A stretch of 64,000 bases of DNA from Luteibacter anthropi (GTDB lineage Bacteria; Pseudomonadota; Gammaproteobacteria; Xanthomonadales; Rhodanobacteraceae): the NCBI RefSeq assembly GCF_011759365.1, contig NZ_JAARLZ010000002.1:496001-560000 (forward strand). Direction: 5' to 3'. The position numbers and the translations under genes are program-made. The notes below the pieces were generated by a model that saw only the letters and a program-made list of their open reading frames with translations, had not been told where the DNA came from and did not search any database. Position 1 is the first letter of the stretch. Each line of letters begins with the position of its first letter. Shown piece by piece: positions 26,035-33,855 of the stretch.

Positions 26035-26861
26035 GCAGGCCTCCTGACATCCGGGCCCGGGAAGTTGCCTACGAGCCAGTCGCGGATGCCGTCGAGCAGG
26101 CGCTCGCGGTCCACGGTGAGGATATAGGTGTGATCGGTGTCGGCGGCGTAGCGCGTCGTCACCGAGGGGTGGTCCATGATCCTGCCAAAGCATTCGCGAA
26201 ACTGCCTGGCATGATTGAAATGCGTGCTGATGCCACCGGAATAGACGAGGTACAGCTTCATGCCCCGCTCCACCATGGCGGTGAAGTCGGCGATGACTTC
26301 ATCGCGTGGCGCGGGTGCCACGGCGAACACCGGCTCCGCCGATTCCCCGCCCGTGGTGCGGGCACGCCGACGCAGGCGACGCATCCAGCGGGAGGGGTCC
26401 AGCACGCGCGGCAAGTAATGCCGCAGCTTGTAGCCGAAGGTGCGGTAGGCGTACCCATCGAGGAAAACGGCGCCGGTCACGCGCGGATCGCTGGCCGCCA
26501 CCGTATGCGCATTCTGTGCACCGGAACACAGGCCCATAAGCACGAACCGCTCGCAGCCCGTGCGCTCGGCCAGCAGGCGCATGGCATCGTCGAGATCGGC
26601 CTCCACCTGCTGGGTGCGCGTGAGGCTGCCGGGTGCCGCCGCACTGTCGCCCAGCGTGGACAGGTCGAAACGCAGGGTGGCGTAGCCGGTGGCATTGATG
26701 CGTCGGGTCAGCTCCACATGCAGGCGAAACGGCCCCACGCGATGCACGAGACCCGCGTTGAGCACGATGACGCCGATCGCCGCGCGGCGCGTGTCAGGCA
26801 GCCCCACCACACCCACCAGGTGGCTGGCACGACCGAAACGATGGGCTTCTTCCCGGCTCAT
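26031..26861 (-). CDS. Alpha/beta hydrolase, exosortase-system hydrolase-1-like
   Basis: A 276-residue alpha/beta-hydrolase fold: GVIVLNAGLVHRVGPFRLH, GYATLRFDLSTLGDS, then the nucleophile elbow in LMGLCSGAQNA. The elbow reads G-x-C-x-G, so cysteine would be the nucleophile, and a late His appears in DTDHTYI. It resembles the hydrolase 1 that accompanies exosortase-A EPS clusters. Function is unknown; deacylation of a carrier or modification of the polymer has been suggested for such proteins. It overlaps galE and the preceding hydrolase gene by 4 bp each, implying coupled translation. Confidence 0.8.
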   Translation of the reverse strand: MSREEAHRFGRASHLVGVVGLPDTRRAAIGVIVLNAGLVHRVGPFRLHVELTRRINATGYATLRFDLSTLGDSAAAPGSLTRTQQVEADLDDAMRLLAERTGCERFVLMGLCSGAQNAHTVAASDPRVTGAVFLDGYAYRTFGYKLRHYLPRVLDPSRWMRRLRRRARTTGGESAEPVFAVAPAPRDEVIADFTAMVERGMKLYLVYSGGISTHFNHARQFRECFGRIMDHPSVTTRYAADTDHTYILTVDRERLLDGIRDWLVGNFPGPDVRRPA

Positions 26862-27610
26862 GCCGCACGCTCCAGGTGGCTGCCCACGGCATGGATCAGC
26901 GGATGCGACAGGATGGCCGACTCCAGGCGCCTCAGGTCGTTCCAGGGCGTGGGCTGGCCGAGCGGTACGACGCGCGTGCTTCCGTCGGTGCGCGGCACGA
27001 CGGCCGTGGAATCGATGGTGAGCGACGGCGTGGCGAAGGCTTCCGGTCGCAAAGCCGCCAGCTGCTGGCGAAGCGGTTCGCTCACGGCGAACCCAAGCCA
27101 CTGCGCCGCCACGTCGGCATGCGCGCGCGGCTTCGTGAAGCGCCCTGCGTCTTCGCGCAAGGCGGCCTGCAAGGCATCCATGGCCGCCATGTGCGCCTGT
27201 CCGTCCAGGATGGGGTCCCACGCGATCACTTCGGCGAAACGTGCCGCATCGGCGGCCAGCGCAATGCTCGCGCCCAGTCGCGCCCCGAAGGCCACCACCC
27301 GGTCGGCACCCGAATGCGAGCGCAGCTCGGTGGCGGCCGTCATGGCGTCGGCGATACAGCGGTTCCAGTCCACGTCGGCGCTGTCACCGGCTGAGTCGCC
27401 CGTGCCGTGATAATCGAAGCGCAGCACGGCGATGCCGCGTGCAGCCACTGACTGGGCGAGCTGGCGATAGAGGCGATGGCAACGGATCAGGTCCTGGCCC
27501 AGCGGCGGGCACATGAGCAGGCCCCCGCGCGCACGACCTTCCGGCGCGTGATACATGCCGAACAGTCCGGCGCGCGGACCAAAGAAGAACGGGGTCTCGG
27601 TCGGGGTCAT
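26858..27610 (-). CDS. Alpha/beta hydrolase-like protein, exosortase-system hydrolase-2-like
   Basis: A 250-residue alpha/beta-hydrolase fold: FFFGPRAGLFGMYH at the start, GGLLMCPPLGQDL, AVLRFDYHGTGDSAGD, then the elbow VVAFGARLGASIAL. At the usual nucleophile position (residue 111) there is Arg instead of Ser, so classical serine catalysis looks lost; I recall that hydrolase-2 proteins of exosortase-A loci share a GxRxG elbow. AGGAGG five bases before the ATG gives a strong ribosome-binding site. The outer-membrane gene ends 2 bp upstream; the next hydrolase overlaps by 4 bp. Confidence 0.8.
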   Translation of the reverse strand: MTPTETPFFFGPRAGLFGMYHAPEGRARGGLLMCPPLGQDLIRCHRLYRQLAQSVAARGIAVLRFDYHGTGDSAGDSADVDWNRCIADAMTAATELRSHSGADRVVAFGARLGASIALAADAARFAEVIAWDPILDGQAHMAAMDALQAALREDAGRFTKPRAHADVAAQWLGFAVSEPLRQQLAALRPEAFATPSLTIDSTAVVPRTDGSTRVVPLGQPTPWNDLRRLESAILSHPLIHAVGSHLERAA

Positions 27611-27612
27611 CT

Positions 27613-28971
27613 CTACCTCCTGTAAACCACGCCGACGAAGAATTCCGTCTCGCGGTAGCTCTGCCCCACGGCATCGCTGGTACGCCGCTCGCGTGCGGCC
27701 GATACATGCCAGCTCCAGTGACGATTCCACTGCTGGCCCAGGTCCAGGCCGACGCGCACGGTGTTGTCGCGACGGGCGATGGTGTCGTATTGCAGTTTCT
27801 CGGCCGTGGCAAAGCCGGTAAGTGTCAGCGTCGGATCAATGCGGTAGCCCAGGCCCACGCTCAGGTCGCGCGCGGTCTGGTCGAAGGTCTGGTCGCCGAT
27901 GTAGCGCAGGCGGCTGAACGATGGCGACACCGTGAGGTTGATGCGCTCGGAGCGCCAGTTCCAGGTGCCTTCGACGCGGCGTTCCTTGTACACCTGCGAA
28001 CCGATCACGGCGCTGCCTACGCCGATGCCCGACGTCACGCCACGCCCCAGCCCCGACGTATTGGCAAAGGGGTCGATGGACTCCACGCGGTCGGCCGCAC
28101 CGGCGCTGGTGTACACGCCCGGCGTGGTGATCATGTCCTGCGCCGCATCGGCGTACTGGTAGGTGCCGCTCAGTGTGAAGTTGTTGCGCGGTGTCGGCTG
28201 CCAGCCCAGGCGTGCGCGGAACAGCGGCGCCGAGGTATCCCGGCCGCCATCGAACGACAGCTGCGTACCGCCCAGCACCACGTCCGCATCGAAGCGCGCC
28301 AGCGTGCTCGTGTAGCGCAGATACGCTTCCTTTCGATCGTAGTCGGCGCTGGATGGCTGGTTGTCGAAGTGGATGCGTTGCAGTTCGACGTTGCCGGAGA
28401 CCTGGTCGGTAGGGCTCAGGTCGCGGAACAGGCGGAAAGCCAGCAATCCGCGTTTGGAATCGAACTCGTCCACCTTCGACGCGTAACTGTTGATGTAGCG
28501 CAGCTCGATCTGCCCCCGCGCCGCATCGCCGAAGCGCATGCGCAGCGTGGGGCCGGCCACCAGCACGTTGGTCTGCTGCTGGTTATTGGGCGAATTGCTG
28601 GCGAGCTGGTCCACCGGCTGCACGCCGGCATAGTCTTCGACCGAGAAATCCAGGCGATCCGGCAGCATGGTCCAGTTGGCCTGCCCCGCCAGCTGGGTCT
28701 GCGCTTGCGAATCGAAATGGTTGTCGAGGTATTTGCGGTACTCGAAGGTGCCGGTGATATTGGCCTGGAAGGTCGAACCCTGCTGGATGAACTGGAAGGT
28801 GCCACCTGGCGTGAACACGTTCTCGCTGATGGGCTGGCTGGACGACAAAGCGATGTTGTTGCTGTGTTCCAGGCCGGCATACAGCGTGTAATCGAGCGTG
28901 CCCGCCGTTGCCAGGGCGGGTGCGGTCGCCAGCGCGAGCACGATGGCGCGGGCTAGCCTTGTCGATGCCAT
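27613..28971 (-). CDS. Outer-membrane beta-barrel protein of the EPS operon
   Basis: A 452-residue protein with a signal peptide ending ALATAGT and a long series of alternating hydrophobic strands throughout (for example YTLYAGLEHSNNIAL, LDFSVEDYAGV, TLSGTYQYAD). It ends FFVGVVYRR. The profile matches the BBP2/TIGR03016-type outer-membrane proteins found in EPS and exosortase-A clusters. It probably helps move or anchor the polymer across the outer membrane, with the GumB-like lipoprotein. GGAGG four bases before the ATG at 28971 marks the start. A 38-bp gap separates it from the kinase-like gene. Confidence 0.82.
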   Translation of the reverse strand: MASTRLARAIVLALATAPALATAGTLDYTLYAGLEHSNNIALSSSQPISENVFTPGGTFQFIQQGSTFQANITGTFEYRKYLDNHFDSQAQTQLAGQANWTMLPDRLDFSVEDYAGVQPVDQLASNSPNNQQQTNVLVAGPTLRMRFGDAARGQIELRYINSYASKVDEFDSKRGLLAFRLFRDLSPTDQVSGNVELQRIHFDNQPSSADYDRKEAYLRYTSTLARFDADVVLGGTQLSFDGGRDTSAPLFRARLGWQPTPRNNFTLSGTYQYADAAQDMITTPGVYTSAGAADRVESIDPFANTSGLGRGVTSGIGVGSAVIGSQVYKERRVEGTWNWRSERINLTVSPSFSRLRYIGDQTFDQTARDLSVGLGYRIDPTLTLTGFATAEKLQYDTIARRDNTVRVGLDLGQQWNRHWSWHVSAARERRTSDAVGQSYRETEFFVGVVYRR

Positions 28972-29009
28972 GTTTCCTCCCCGGGCCCCTGCCAAGGCAC
29001 GGACCGCCT

Positions 29010-29759
29010 TCACGGCGTCTGGTTGAAAACCACGCCGGCAAATTTGGCGGGATCGAAGTTGGCGATGGCCTGGTTGATGGCTGCCGGCGTATCGCGGCCG
29101 TAACCCGCCACCAGCACCACCACGTCGGCGAGATCCGCCAGGATGCGCGCATCGGGCGAGCCTTTGACCGGCGGACCGTCGAGGAAGATGTAGCGATCGG
29201 AATAACGGCAGCGCAGCGAATCGAGCACCGCGCGCATGCGGAACGACGAGAAATACTCGCCACCGTTCTCCCGCGACGTGCCGGAGGGAATCAGGCGAAG
29301 GCGTGGCACGCCCGTGTGGTACATGATCGAGGCGATGCCCCGCGACGGGTGTTCGAGGAAGTCGATGAGGCCGCCGGTGGAGGGCTCCACGCCGAAGGCC
29401 TTGTGCTGGTTGGGATAGCGCAGGTTGCAGTCCACCAGCAGGCTGGTCTTGGCTTCGTCGAAGGCGAAGGCCGTGGCGAGGTTGCGCGCCACGAAGCTTG
29501 CTCCCGAACGGGGACTCACGGCCACCACCAGGGTCACGAAGTTGCCCTCGCCGCCCAGTTCCAGCAGGCGCGTGCGGATGCCACGGAATGCATCGGACTG
29601 CTGCCGGACGGAATCCTCGCGATGGATGAGCCGCTTGCGCTCGCAGTCGATGGGCGCCAGCGCGTGGCTTTCCTCGCGCATGCGGGCGATGGAGTGCCCG
29701 GGCGGTATCTCGTCGGTCGCCACGGTGAATTCGGCGGGATCGATGGCGGTCTTGGTCAT
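29010..29759 (-). CDS. BY-kinase-like (CpsD/CapB) protein with a degenerate P-loop
   Basis: A 249-residue ParA-like protein of the CpsD/CapB/Wzc-C type. The Walker A' segment is SLLVDCNLRYP (about 107-116), and the Walker B-like strand is YIFLDGPPV. The P-loop position reads VSPRSGASF (81-89): the Gly-Lys-Ser/Thr core is absent, so ATP binding by the canonical mode looks impossible. There is also no C-terminal tyrosine cluster. It follows the chain-length gene by 3 bp, as BY-kinases do. It may be a structural partner controlling the chain-length protein rather than an active kinase. Confidence 0.82.
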   Translation of the reverse strand: MTKTAIDPAEFTVATDEIPPGHSIARMREESHALAPIDCERKRLIHREDSVRQQSDAFRGIRTRLLELGGEGNFVTLVVAVSPRSGASFVARNLATAFAFDEAKTSLLVDCNLRYPNQHKAFGVEPSTGGLIDFLEHPSRGIASIMYHTGVPRLRLIPSGTSRENGGEYFSSFRMRAVLDSLRCRYSDRYIFLDGPPVKGSPDARILADLADVVVLVAGYGRDTPAAINQAIANFDPAKFAGVVFNQTP

Positions 29760-29762
29760 GGT

Positions 29763-31295
29763 TCAGCCCTTCATCCGGATAAGGAACAGCACCAGGTAAA
29801 CCGCGGCGACACCCAGCACGATCAGCACCAGGGTCAGGTTGCGGACATGGTCCCGGCGACGGTCGCCGGGCGTGGGATAGAACGGCACGCTGGCCAGCAC
29901 GGGATAGCCGATGGCCTTTTCCACCTGCGCTGCCGAGCGAACGCGGGGGTCGAAGCGCACCACCGCGAACAGCAGGCCGAAGGGAATCGCCAGGGAAAGC
30001 ACCAGCCCGGCGATGCCGAAATGCAGGAAACGCAGGCCCGAAGGCACCAGTGGCAGGATCGCCGGGTTCTGCACGAGGAAGGTCAGGCCACGCTGTTCGG
30101 CATCGAGGTTCATCGACACGCGTGCGTTTTCACGGCGCTTCAGCAGATCCTGGTAGACGTCGCGGTTCACGGTGTAGTCGCGGGTCAGCTCAGCCGTGAC
30201 GTTCTCGGAATTGGCGATGCGCTTGCTGCGTTCCAGTTCGGATTGCAGCATCGATTCGCTGGCCGACACGCGAGCGGCACTCGCAGCGGCATCGCCACGC
30301 ACGGTGGCCAGCTGCACGCGCATCTGCTGGTAGACGGGGTTGAGCGTGGTGGCACGATCCACCGCCATGGGCGAACCGGCTACCCGCTGGGCATCGGCGG
30401 CCTGCATCTGCCGGCGCACGTCATCCATCTGGTGACGGATGCGCACCACATCGGGGTAATCCTCGGTGTAGTTGAGCAGCAGCTTGTCGAGCTGGCCTTG
30501 CAGGTCGGCCAGTTCCGTCTGGTAGATGCCGCCTACGGTCTGCACGGCATTCACTTCGGACTCGCCGCTCAGCTGGCCCGACAGTGCCGCCGCCTGCGAC
30601 TGCTTCTGCATGTAATCCATGCGATTGGTTTCGATCTGCGTGCGCAGCTGGCTGATCCGCGAATTGGTGTCGATCTCGCTGCCGGGGCGTGCATCGGGAT
30701 TCGCGTCGCGATAGGACTTCAGCTTGTCTTCGGCATCGGTGAGCTTGCCGCGATAGGCCTCGACCTGGCTGTTGATGAATTCATAGGCCTCGCGGCTCTC
30801 ACGCTGCTTCGATGCCAGGCTTTCGCTGATGAAGAGCTGACCGAAAGCGCGCGTGACGTCGTAGGCACGGCGCGGCTCGGAATCGAAATAGCTGATGGTG
30901 ATGAGGTTGTCGCTGTTGTTGACGATCTTCGTGCGCGACTTGATGCCTTCGATGATCTTGTCGTGCTCCAGCGGCGACAGCTTCGAGGCATCCCAGCCGC
31001 CCGTGGCCATCACCTGCTCCAGCACCTTGCGGCTGAAGATCACGTCACGCGCGATGCCGGCACGGTTCTTGTTCGCCGTGGCGGTAGCGGCACCTTCCAT
31101 CAATGGGGTGATGATGCTGGTTTCCTGGGCCAGGATGGTCACCGAGGCTTCGTACTTCTTCGGCCACAAGAGGCCGATCGCCAGCGCCAGCAAGGCGATC
31201 ACGGCGAAGGTCACGCCCATCGTCATCCGCCAGCGGCGCGCTTCGCCAGCCAGGGCGGGCAGCATGCCCGCGAACGGAACCAGTTCACCACTCAT
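29763..31295 (-). CDS. Polysaccharide chain-length determinant (GumC/Wzz family)
   Basis: A 510-residue PCP protein with one membrane helix near residue 25-45 (GVTFAVIALLALAIGLL), a long periplasmic coiled-coil-rich region (residues about 150-400, for example RESREAYEFINSQVEAYRGK) and a second helix near 430, then a short tail with a third hydrophobic run at the end (LTLVLIVLGVAAVYLVLFL). It sets polymer length and bridges to the outer-membrane export protein. The kinase-like partner is encoded separately, 3 bp downstream. Its third C-terminal helix is like the PCP of exosortase-type loci. Confidence 0.9.
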   Translation of the reverse strand: MSGELVPFAGMLPALAGEARRWRMTMGVTFAVIALLALAIGLLWPKKYEASVTILAQETSIITPLMEGAATATANKNRAGIARDVIFSRKVLEQVMATGGWDASKLSPLEHDKIIEGIKSRTKIVNNSDNLITISYFDSEPRRAYDVTRAFGQLFISESLASKQRESREAYEFINSQVEAYRGKLTDAEDKLKSYRDANPDARPGSEIDTNSRISQLRTQIETNRMDYMQKQSQAAALSGQLSGESEVNAVQTVGGIYQTELADLQGQLDKLLLNYTEDYPDVVRIRHQMDDVRRQMQAADAQRVAGSPMAVDRATTLNPVYQQMRVQLATVRGDAAASAARVSASESMLQSELERSKRIANSENVTAELTRDYTVNRDVYQDLLKRRENARVSMNLDAEQRGLTFLVQNPAILPLVPSGLRFLHFGIAGLVLSLAIPFGLLFAVVRFDPRVRSAAQVEKAIGYPVLASVPFYPTPGDRRRDHVRNLTLVLIVLGVAAVYLVLFLIRMKG

Positions 31296-31328
31296 CGAAG
31301 ACCCCTTGCACCCGTCTGCCGGGCTTCA

Positions 31329-31952
31329 TCAGAAAGCGCGCTGTGGCACCGTGATCACATCGCCCGGTTGCACCGGGTAATTGCTGGCCAGGTCGCCCTG
31401 CTGGAGGATCTTCTCCAGGCGCACGGAATAAGACTGCGTCGTTCCGCCCGTGCCGTGCCGGTACAGCTCGGTGCGGTCGGGTGCGGCGAATTCGGTGGTG
31501 CCGCCAGCGGCCAGCACGGCATCAAGCACCGTCATGCCCTGGCGATATGGCACGGAAATGGGGCTGCGCACGGCACCGGTCACGCGCACGCGAGACAGGT
31601 ATTCGTGACTGCGCAGCTCGGTGAGGATCACCGCCACCTGCGGATCGCGGATGTATTGCGCGAGCTTCTGCTGGATCTCCGCCGCTACCTGGTCGGTACT
31701 GCGTCCGCCGGCGGCGACATCACCCACCAGCGGCACGGTGACCTTGCCATCCGGCCGCACGGGCACGCTTACGCTGAGGTCCGGGTTATGCCAGACGGTG
31801 ACCTGCAACTGATCGTCGACGCCGATCTGGTAGGCGTCCACCATCGTGGCGCTGGCGTCCTGTTTCGGAGGTGGAAGGCTGCTGCCTCCCGTGGCACAGG
31901 CGCCAAGCATGACGGCTGCGATGAGTACGGCGACGCGATCCCAACGCTTCAT
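31329..31952 (-). CDS. Polysaccharide export lipoprotein (GumB/Wza-like)
   Basis: A 207-residue lipoprotein: lipobox MLGAC at about residues 15-19, a Poly_export domain (YQIGVDDQLQVTVWHNPDLSV, then VRPDGKVTVPLVGDV), and a SLBB-like region VRVTGAVRSPISVPY. At this length it resembles GumB (about 213) rather than the longer Wza (about 380), so it probably lacks the helical outer-membrane barrel and relies on the barrel protein encoded downstream. It is the first gene of the operon. The start at 31952 is preferred over GTG at 31961. The operon promoter must lie within the short spacer before the divergent YdcF-like gene. Confidence 0.9.
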   Translation of the reverse strand: MKRWDRVAVLIAAVMLGACATGGSSLPPPKQDASATMVDAYQIGVDDQLQVTVWHNPDLSVSVPVRPDGKVTVPLVGDVAAGGRSTDQVAAEIQQKLAQYIRDPQVAVILTELRSHEYLSRVRVTGAVRSPISVPYRQGMTVLDAVLAAGGTTEFAAPDRTELYRHGTGGTTQSYSVRLEKILQQGDLASNYPVQPGDVITVPQRAF

Positions 31953-32007
31953 GACAACCACCTACCCCTGTGACTTCGCTCGACCGGTATCGTCTTTCCG
32001 ATAGACC

Positions 32008-32811
32008 ATGGCGTCCATTCGACAGCCCGCCTATGCCGTTCGACCGAAGGCGAAACAAAGGCAGATGCGAGACCCTGACCGCACATGGACTACCGGCAGT
32101 ACCACTTTCGTCTTGGACTACGCGAGCCGACTTCTGCATCCCGCCATCCAGTCGCTGCTGCTTGGCGTGCTGGCGCTGGTCTTCATCGGCTGGCGACGAC
32201 CCCGTGCGGGCGCAGCCTGCGCGGTCGTGGCGCTGGGGTGGATCTGGGTGGCTTCGACGCCTGCGTTTGCCCTGTGCCTGCGCGACGGATTGCTGGTGGC
32301 GTCACCGGTAGAGCCTGCGCGGGTGCAGGCCATCGTGGTGCTGGGCGGGGGGAAACTGCCGGTGATGACGATGCCGGCGGATAGCCGGGCTGGTACGGCG
32401 TTGCGGTTATGGACCGAAGGGGAGGCGCCACTCCTGCTCGCTTCCGGCAGGGACCAGGCCGATGATCTCATGCGGCGGTTCATCCGGGCGGGCGTGCCGG
32501 CCGTGGCGCTCAGGTCGGAAAGTGGCAGCGAGAATACACACGAGAATGCGATGGCGTCGGCGGCGATCCTGAAGGCCAACGGGGTCGATGCGATCGCACT
32601 GGTGAGTTCGGATATTCATCTGCGCCGGGCCGCGGGGTGTTTCCGGCAGGCCGGGCTGGCGGTGAGGCCGGTTGCGGCAGACGAGGGGCATGGGCTGCTG
32701 GAGCATGCGCCGGCGTGGTTGCCGAGGCGGGATGCGTTGACGCTGACGGCGCGCAGCCTGCGGGAGTATGTGGCCGTGTGGGTTTATCGGCGGCGGGGGT
32801 GGATGGGGTGA
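32008..32811 (+). CDS. YdcF/ElyC-like DUF218 membrane protein
   Basis: A 267-residue protein (248 if the ATG at 32065 is used, which would leave more room for promoters). Two N-terminal hydrophobic helices (SLLLGVLALVFIGW, AACAVVALGWIWVAS) precede a DUF218 domain with AIVVLGGGKLPVMT, LLLASGRDQADDLM, SENTHENAMASAAIL and LVSSDIHLRRAAGCF. The family includes ElyC and SanA, linked to envelope integrity. It is divergent from the EPS operon, but no direct link to it is shown. The start is uncertain. Confidence 0.82.
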   Translation: MASIRQPAYAVRPKAKQRQMRDPDRTWTTGSTTFVLDYASRLLHPAIQSLLLGVLALVFIGWRRPRAGAACAVVALGWIWVASTPAFALCLRDGLLVASPVEPARVQAIVVLGGGKLPVMTMPADSRAGTALRLWTEGEAPLLLASGRDQADDLMRRFIRAGVPAVALRSESGSENTHENAMASAAILKANGVDAIALVSSDIHLRRAAGCFRQAGLAVRPVAADEGHGLLEHAPAWLPRRDALTLTARSLREYVAVWVYRRRGWMG

Positions 32812-32856
32812 GGGGTGTGTCGGGAGGGTGACGGCGGTTGGGGCGTTTTGTCTTTA

Positions 32857-32884
32857 CCGGTCGCGCGCGAGGCGCGCTCCTACA
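32857..32884. repeat. Single REP-like arm
   Basis: One inverted-orientation arm, CCGGTCGCGCGCGAGG to CTCCTACA, between convergent genes 32008-32811 and 32920-33234. It lacks a facing partner here. Confidence 0.75.
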
Positions 32885-32919
32885 TAAGCATCCGTAGGGG
32901 ACAACGCACCAACCTGCCG

Positions 32920-33234
32920 CTACTTGTCTTCCTTCTCAATCTGCAAGGTCGTCTTCCCATCCCGCCGGATCAGCCCCGGCCCGAACTGGGTCACCTTGGC
33001 ATCCTTCAACACCACGGTGTAATCCTGCCGGCCGAAGGAAAAACGCGACGGCCGCCGGTCCAGCCAGCTCAACACCTCGTAGCCGATCATGGAACGATCG
33101 GAATCGGGCTTGCCCAGGCGATCGATGACCTCGTCACGGTCGGTGCCGACGTCCAGTTTCGACATCTTGCTCGTCATACCCTGGCACCCCGTGAGGGCCA
33201 AGGCGACAAGGGCCAGGGCGATCGCTCGTTTCAT
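32920..33234 (-). CDS. Small lipoprotein, BamE/SmpA-like fold
   Basis: A 104-residue lipoprotein with signal peptide and lipobox ALTGC. The core reads LDVGTDRDEVIDRLGKP, a pattern typical of BamE/SmpA-like small beta-alpha proteins, followed by strands ending in VTQFGPGLI and a charged tail. BamE itself is longer in its helical part, so the precise role (outer-membrane assembly accessory or general envelope lipoprotein) is open. An 8-bp inverted repeat lies just upstream, at 33245-33265. A GGGG stretch precedes the start. Confidence 0.78.
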   Translation of the reverse strand: MKRAIALALVALALTGCQGMTSKMSKLDVGTDRDEVIDRLGKPDSDRSMIGYEVLSWLDRRPSRFSFGRQDYTVVLKDAKVTQFGPGLIRRDGKTTLQIEKEDK

Positions 33235-33244
33235 CCCAAATCCC

Positions 33245-33265
33245 CGCTGAATAAGGCATTCAGCG
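33245..33265. promoter_or_regulatory. Inverted repeat upstream of the lipoprotein gene
   Basis: CGCTGAAT-AAGGC-ATTCAGCG is a perfect 8-bp inverted repeat with a five-base loop, 11 bp upstream of the lipoprotein start. It is next to a minus-strand -10-like TAACAT (33272-33267). It may be an operator or a leader hairpin; no regulator is identified. Confidence 0.4.
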
Positions 33266-33310
33266 AATGTTAGCCCAGGCCCGCAGACACATGCGACCCC
33301 ATGAAGAGGG

Positions 33311-33751
33311 TCAGCGGCTCGATGTGGGCGCGGGCGCCTGTCCCACGGGCTTGCCCTGGGTGTCCAGCGGGCGGCCCTGAGCATCCACGCTATGACTGGC
33401 CGCGTCGTCCACACGCTGCGTCACGCCCGTGGCGGGCTGCACTGGCGCCATGCCACGCTCCGTGGCACCTGCACTGGACACCGGGTGCACCGGGGCGGCC
33501 GCAGGATTGGGCTGGTCCGGATTCGCGGGCTGCGCCGGGCTGGGGGGCCTCACCGGCAGGCCCGGACGTGAAGGGCTCAAGGGATGTGCCTGCTGGGCGG
33601 GTTGACCCGGTACACCAGGATGACCCGGCTGCACCTGCGGTGCAGGGCTACCCGGCGGAACAGGCTGCACACCGCCGGCCGGCGGCGCCTGCTGGGCCAT
33701 GGCAGCACCGGCGATCAGCCCCGTCATCATCAGGGAAGCAAGGATGCGCAT
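33311..33751 (-). CDS. Secreted proline/glutamine-rich protein
   Basis: A 146-residue protein with a signal peptide (MRILASLMMTGLIAGAAMAQ) and a low-complexity mature part rich in Pro, Gln, Ala and Gly, with PGxPGxP-like repeats (PGHPGVPGQPAQ). No catalytic domain is visible; such proteins are often periplasmic or wall-spanning spacers. GGAG upstream supports the ATG at 33751. It is unrelated in composition to its neighbours but shares their strand. Function unknown. Confidence 0.65.
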   Translation of the reverse strand: MRILASLMMTGLIAGAAMAQQAPPAGGVQPVPPGSPAPQVQPGHPGVPGQPAQQAHPLSPSRPGLPVRPPSPAQPANPDQPNPAAAPVHPVSSAGATERGMAPVQPATGVTQRVDDAASHSVDAQGRPLDTQGKPVGQAPAPTSSR

Positions 33752-33855
33752 CGGCGTTCTCCATGCGCCGCGATGGCGACGCTTGACGTTCAGACCGTAA
33801 AAGCCACCATGTGAAGCCCCCGCCTGCCCGGCGTACCCGACCTGGAGACATCCGC

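Noticed and set aside
28908-31973. A plus-strand frame of about 1021 codons antisense to three EPS genes
   Set aside because: It is a GC-rich shadow: the minus-strand genes have signal peptides, lipobox and family motifs, while this frame is His/Arg/Gln-rich without domains or a ribosome-binding site.
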